A DNA stretch of 64,000 nt from Streptomyces fumanus (GTDB lineage Bacteria > Actinomycetota > Actinomycetes > Streptomycetales > Streptomycetaceae), in assembly GCF_014655295.1 (NCBI RefSeq), contig NZ_BNBI01000003.1, positions 372,001 through 436,000 on the forward strand, written 5' to 3'. This document shows, piece by piece, positions 61,812 through 64,000 of the stretch; the first letter of the stretch is position 1; each line of letters starts with the position of its first letter. The position numbers and the translations under genes were made by a program. Under the pieces are notes generated by a model. That model did not search any database and had not been told where the DNA came from. It worked only from the letters and a program-made list of their open reading frames with translations.

Positions 61812-62924
61812 GTGACGGAGGCCGTCCGGACCGCGGAGGCCCCCGCCGCGGCCACCCGTCCCGCCCCCCGCCCCGCGACCGGTACCCGGGCCGAGCCGGC
61901 CGCCCGGCGCGACGCGTTCTTCGACAACGCCAAGTACCTGGCGATCGTGCTCGTCGCCGTCGGACACGCCTGGGAGCCGCTGCGCGACGACAGCCGCGCG
62001 GTCACCGCGCTCTACACGCTCGTCTACGCCTTCCACATGCCGGCGTTCATCGTCATCTCCGGGTACTTCTCCCGGACCTTCGACGCCAGCCCCGGCCGGA
62101 TCAAGCGGCTGGTCACCGGGGTCGCCGTGCCGTACGTCGTCTTCGAGACCGCGTACACCCTCTTCACCCGGTGGAGCGACGGCGAACCGGACCGGCCGAT
62201 CAGCCTGCTGGACCCGCTGTACCTGACCTGGTTCCTGGCCGCGCTGTTCGTCTGGCGGCTGACCACGCCGTTCTGGCGGAGCGTGCGGTGGCCGCTGCCG
62301 CTGGCGCTGGCCGTGGCGATGCTGGCCACGCTCTCCCCGGACATCGGCGACGACCTCGACCTCCAGCGGACCCTGCAGTTCCTGCCGTACTTCGTGCTGG
62401 GCCTGAGCCTGCGGCCGGAGCACTTCCGGTGGGTGCGCCGCCGGGCGGTGCGGCTGCTGGCGGTGCCGGTGTTCGCGGGGGCGCTGGTGGCGGCGTACTG
62501 GCTGGCCCCCCGGTTCGAGTACGCCTGGCTGTTCCACCGCAGCAGCGCCGAGCGGTTCGGGGTGCCCGCCTGGTACGGGCCGCTGATGACGCTGGCCCTG
62601 TTCGGCTGCTCGCTGCTGCTCGTCGCCTGCTTCCTGGCCTGGGTGCCGGGGCGCGCCACCTGGTTCACGGCCCTGGGCTCCGGCACGCTGTACGGCTATC
62701 TGCTGCACGGTTTCGTCGTCCAGGCCGCCAACCACTGGCACTGGAGCCGCGCCGGGTGGGCGCGGGAGCCCTACGGCGCGGTCGTGGTCACCCTGGTGGC
62801 CGCCGCGGTGGTCACCCTGCTGTGCACGGCGCCGGTGCGGCGCGTGTTCCGGTGCGTGATGGAGCCGAGGATGGACTGGGCGTTCCGGCGGTCCGGCGTC
62901 CAGACCGCTGCACCGCGGCGGTGA
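61812..62924 (+). CDS. Acyltransferase family 3 membrane protein
   Basis: 370 residues with about ten hydrophobic segments. The family-3 mark is near the start (FFDNAKYLAIVLVAVGHAWE with the conserved His), with FHMPAFIVISGYFSRTF and LYGYLLHGFVVQAANHWHWS later. Such proteins O-acylate sugars, peptides or natural products at the membrane. Divergent from the RiPP cluster, so it could modify that product, but the family is common and the link is only positional. GTG at 61812 has GGGGGCGG. Confidence 0.85.
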   Translation: MTEAVRTAEAPAAATRPAPRPATGTRAEPAARRDAFFDNAKYLAIVLVAVGHAWEPLRDDSRAVTALYTLVYAFHMPAFIVISGYFSRTFDASPGRIKRLVTGVAVPYVVFETAYTLFTRWSDGEPDRPISLLDPLYLTWFLAALFVWRLTTPFWRSVRWPLPLALAVAMLATLSPDIGDDLDLQRTLQFLPYFVLGLSLRPEHFRWVRRRAVRLLAVPVFAGALVAAYWLAPRFEYAWLFHRSSAERFGVPAWYGPLMTLALFGCSLLLVACFLAWVPGRATWFTALGSGTLYGYLLHGFVVQAANHWHWSRAGWAREPYGAVVVTLVAAAVVTLLCTAPVRRVFRCVMEPRMDWAFRRSGVQTAAPRR

Positions 62925-63027
62925 CGCGCGTTCCCCGGGGCGTCGGGCTAGGTTGGGGGAACCCGGCCCGGCCCGGCGGCCGCGCCCACCAGCCGCCCCG
63001 AGGACCGCCTTCGAGGAGAGCGCCCGC

Positions 63028-63855
63028 GTGAACCGGTTCCTGCGCCCGTTCCACTCCCTGTGGGACCGGCTGGCCGCCACCGCCCTCGTCCGGCGCGGCC
63101 GGGAGCTGGAGCTGATGCACCGGGCCATGGGCTTCGCCACGATCGCCCTGGTCACCCTGGCGCCGCTGCTGATCGTGGTGGCCGCCGCCGATCCGCTCGG
63201 GCGGGGCGGCTTCGCGGCCTGGCTGGCGGACGGCATGGGGCTGTCCGGGCGGTCCGCGCGGGTGCTCACCGACATCGTCAGCCCGCCCCGCGAGGTCATC
63301 GGCACCACCAGCGTCTGGGGCGGTCTGCTGCTCGCCGTCTTCGGGGTGTCGTTCGCGGCGAGCGTGCAGAACGGGTACGAACGGGTCTGGGGCCTGCCGT
63401 CGGGCCCCTGGCACCGGGTCTGGCGGCAGCTCACCTGGGTCGTGGTTTTGACCGGGTACCTCTACCAGGAGGTGCAGACCCGGACCACGCTGCACGGCTC
63501 GGCGCGGATCGCGCTGTCGACGGTGACCGGCGTGCTGTTCTTCTGGTGGGGCCAGTACTTCCTGCTGGGCCGTCAGGTGCGCTGGCGGGACCTGCTGCCG
63601 GGGGCGATCGCCACCATGGCCGGGCTGGTCGGGCTGCGCGGCTTCTCCTACCTGGTGTTCACGCCGCTGATCCTGGACAACGCGATCAGCTACGGCACGG
63701 TCGGCATCGTGCTGGTGGTGGAGTCCTGGCTGATCGGGGTGGGGTTCGTGGTGTTCGGGGGCGCCCTCGTCGGCCACTGGTTCCACGAGCACCACTGGTC
63801 GACCCGGGGCGGCCGGAAGCGCGTCGGCCGGCGCCGCCCGCCGCCGCGGTCATGA
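63028..63855 (+). CDS. YihY/BrkB-like membrane protein
   Basis: 275 residues, six hydrophobic segments: MGFATIALVTLAPLLIVVAA, IGTTSVWGGLLLAVFGVSFA, VLFFWWGQYFLLGRQVRWRD, GAIATMAGLVGLRGFSYLVF and TVGIVLVVESWLIGVGFVVF. R-W-R-D-L-L-P-G-A is the typical YihY/virulence factor BrkB motif. Role in the cell envelope unknown. GTG at 63028 has GAGGAGAG. The 145 bp after it hold only a TACGAT -10-like site (63946-63951), and an ATG at the very last three bases likely starts the next gene. Confidence 0.85.
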   Translation: MNRFLRPFHSLWDRLAATALVRRGRELELMHRAMGFATIALVTLAPLLIVVAAADPLGRGGFAAWLADGMGLSGRSARVLTDIVSPPREVIGTTSVWGGLLLAVFGVSFAASVQNGYERVWGLPSGPWHRVWRQLTWVVVLTGYLYQEVQTRTTLHGSARIALSTVTGVLFFWWGQYFLLGRQVRWRDLLPGAIATMAGLVGLRGFSYLVFTPLILDNAISYGTVGIVLVVESWLIGVGFVVFGGALVGHWFHEHHWSTRGGRKRVGRRRPPPRS

Positions 63856-64000
63856 CGGACGGCACCCCTACCCCGTCCGGTCAGGTTCACGAGGGCCGCG
63901 CGGCGCCCAACTCGCCCGCGTGGGCGGGCCGATGGGCGGCGGACGTACGATGATCGTCCACCGCGGCGAAGCGTCACCCCGGACATCGGAGCCTGCCATG

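Noticed and set aside
63998..64000. Start of a further gene
   Set aside because: An ATG at the window end is plausible after GGAGCC, but nothing of the protein is visible.

Overview
The window is a very high-GC stretch of an actinobacterial chromosome, almost certainly Streptomyces. Signs include strong G/C bias at third codon positions, many GTG and some TTG starts, stem-loop terminators often without a U tract, and TTA codons in only two genes. Several families are typical of the genus: paired XRE (DUF5753) regulators and DUF574 methyltransferases, snapalysin, an Rpf-like secreted lytic protein, a PP2C/SpoIIE phosphatase and a short cold-shock protein. About 60 protein genes are supported. 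I saw no tRNA, rRNA or CRISPR array. Gene functions come from reading the translations, so they are family-level calls made without database searches.

Layout, left part (0-44 kb): mostly ordinary accessory metabolism and regulation. It holds a truncated acetyltransferase and a TetR regulator (0-1 kb); an ABC exporter whose ATPase has TTA as its second codon (1.8-3.4 kb); a YceI-like protein (3.9 kb); an AraC regulator divergent from a three-gene hydroxyarylic acid decarboxylase operon of VdcBCD type (4.8-8.2 kb); a quinone oxidoreductase with a MerR/SoxR-type promoter, back to back with a TauD-type dioxygenase that has a Cys-containing leader ORF (8.2-10.5 kb); a shortened alanyl-tRNA synthetase homologue with its own leader-like ORF (10.5-11.9 kb); cold-shock protein and threonine dehydratase (12-13.3 kb); a MASE1 membrane protein next to a SpoIIE phosphatase (13.9-15.8 kb); XRE and DUF574 genes (16-18.7 kb); two metallophosphoesterases, one leaderless and TTA-containing (19.9-22.7 kb); a GH5 mannanase with Fn3 and CBM2 (24.9 kb); small hydrolase, amidotransferase and methyltransferase genes (26.7-29.9 kb); a nanA/nanT-like pair (29.8-32.3 kb); a TetR-controlled SDR/NTF2 pair (32.5-34.4 kb); then secreted proteins, a P450, an AraC regulator, phosphoglucomutase, an alanine-rich protein, an Mrr-like membrane protein and a CbiZ-type amidohydrolase (34.5-44.9 kb).

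Right part, island (45-53 kb): this looks acquired. It starts with a three-Cys-motif protein (Gp37/Gp68, DUF5131) preceded by a perfect GAAC-N4-GTTC SOS box, facing its partner TcmP. Next come a cydB relic joined to a decayed IS3 transposase, then a small unknown protein, a NodU-type carbamoyltransferase and a nitrilase whose 3-prime ends overlap by 20 bp, then about 1.1 kb with no convincing gene.

Right end (53-64 kb): a coiled-coil protein, an ABC ATPase, and flavohaemoglobin/NsrR with two matching NsrR sites. A compact RiPP cluster follows on the minus strand: a 51-residue precursor candidate, a fused cyclodehydratase (YcaO ending in Pro-x-Pro-x-Pro), and a SagB-type dehydrogenase. An acyltransferase and a YihY/BrkB-like membrane protein close the window. 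The RiPP cluster and the SOS-linked three-Cys/TcmP pair are the best candidates for undescribed biology.
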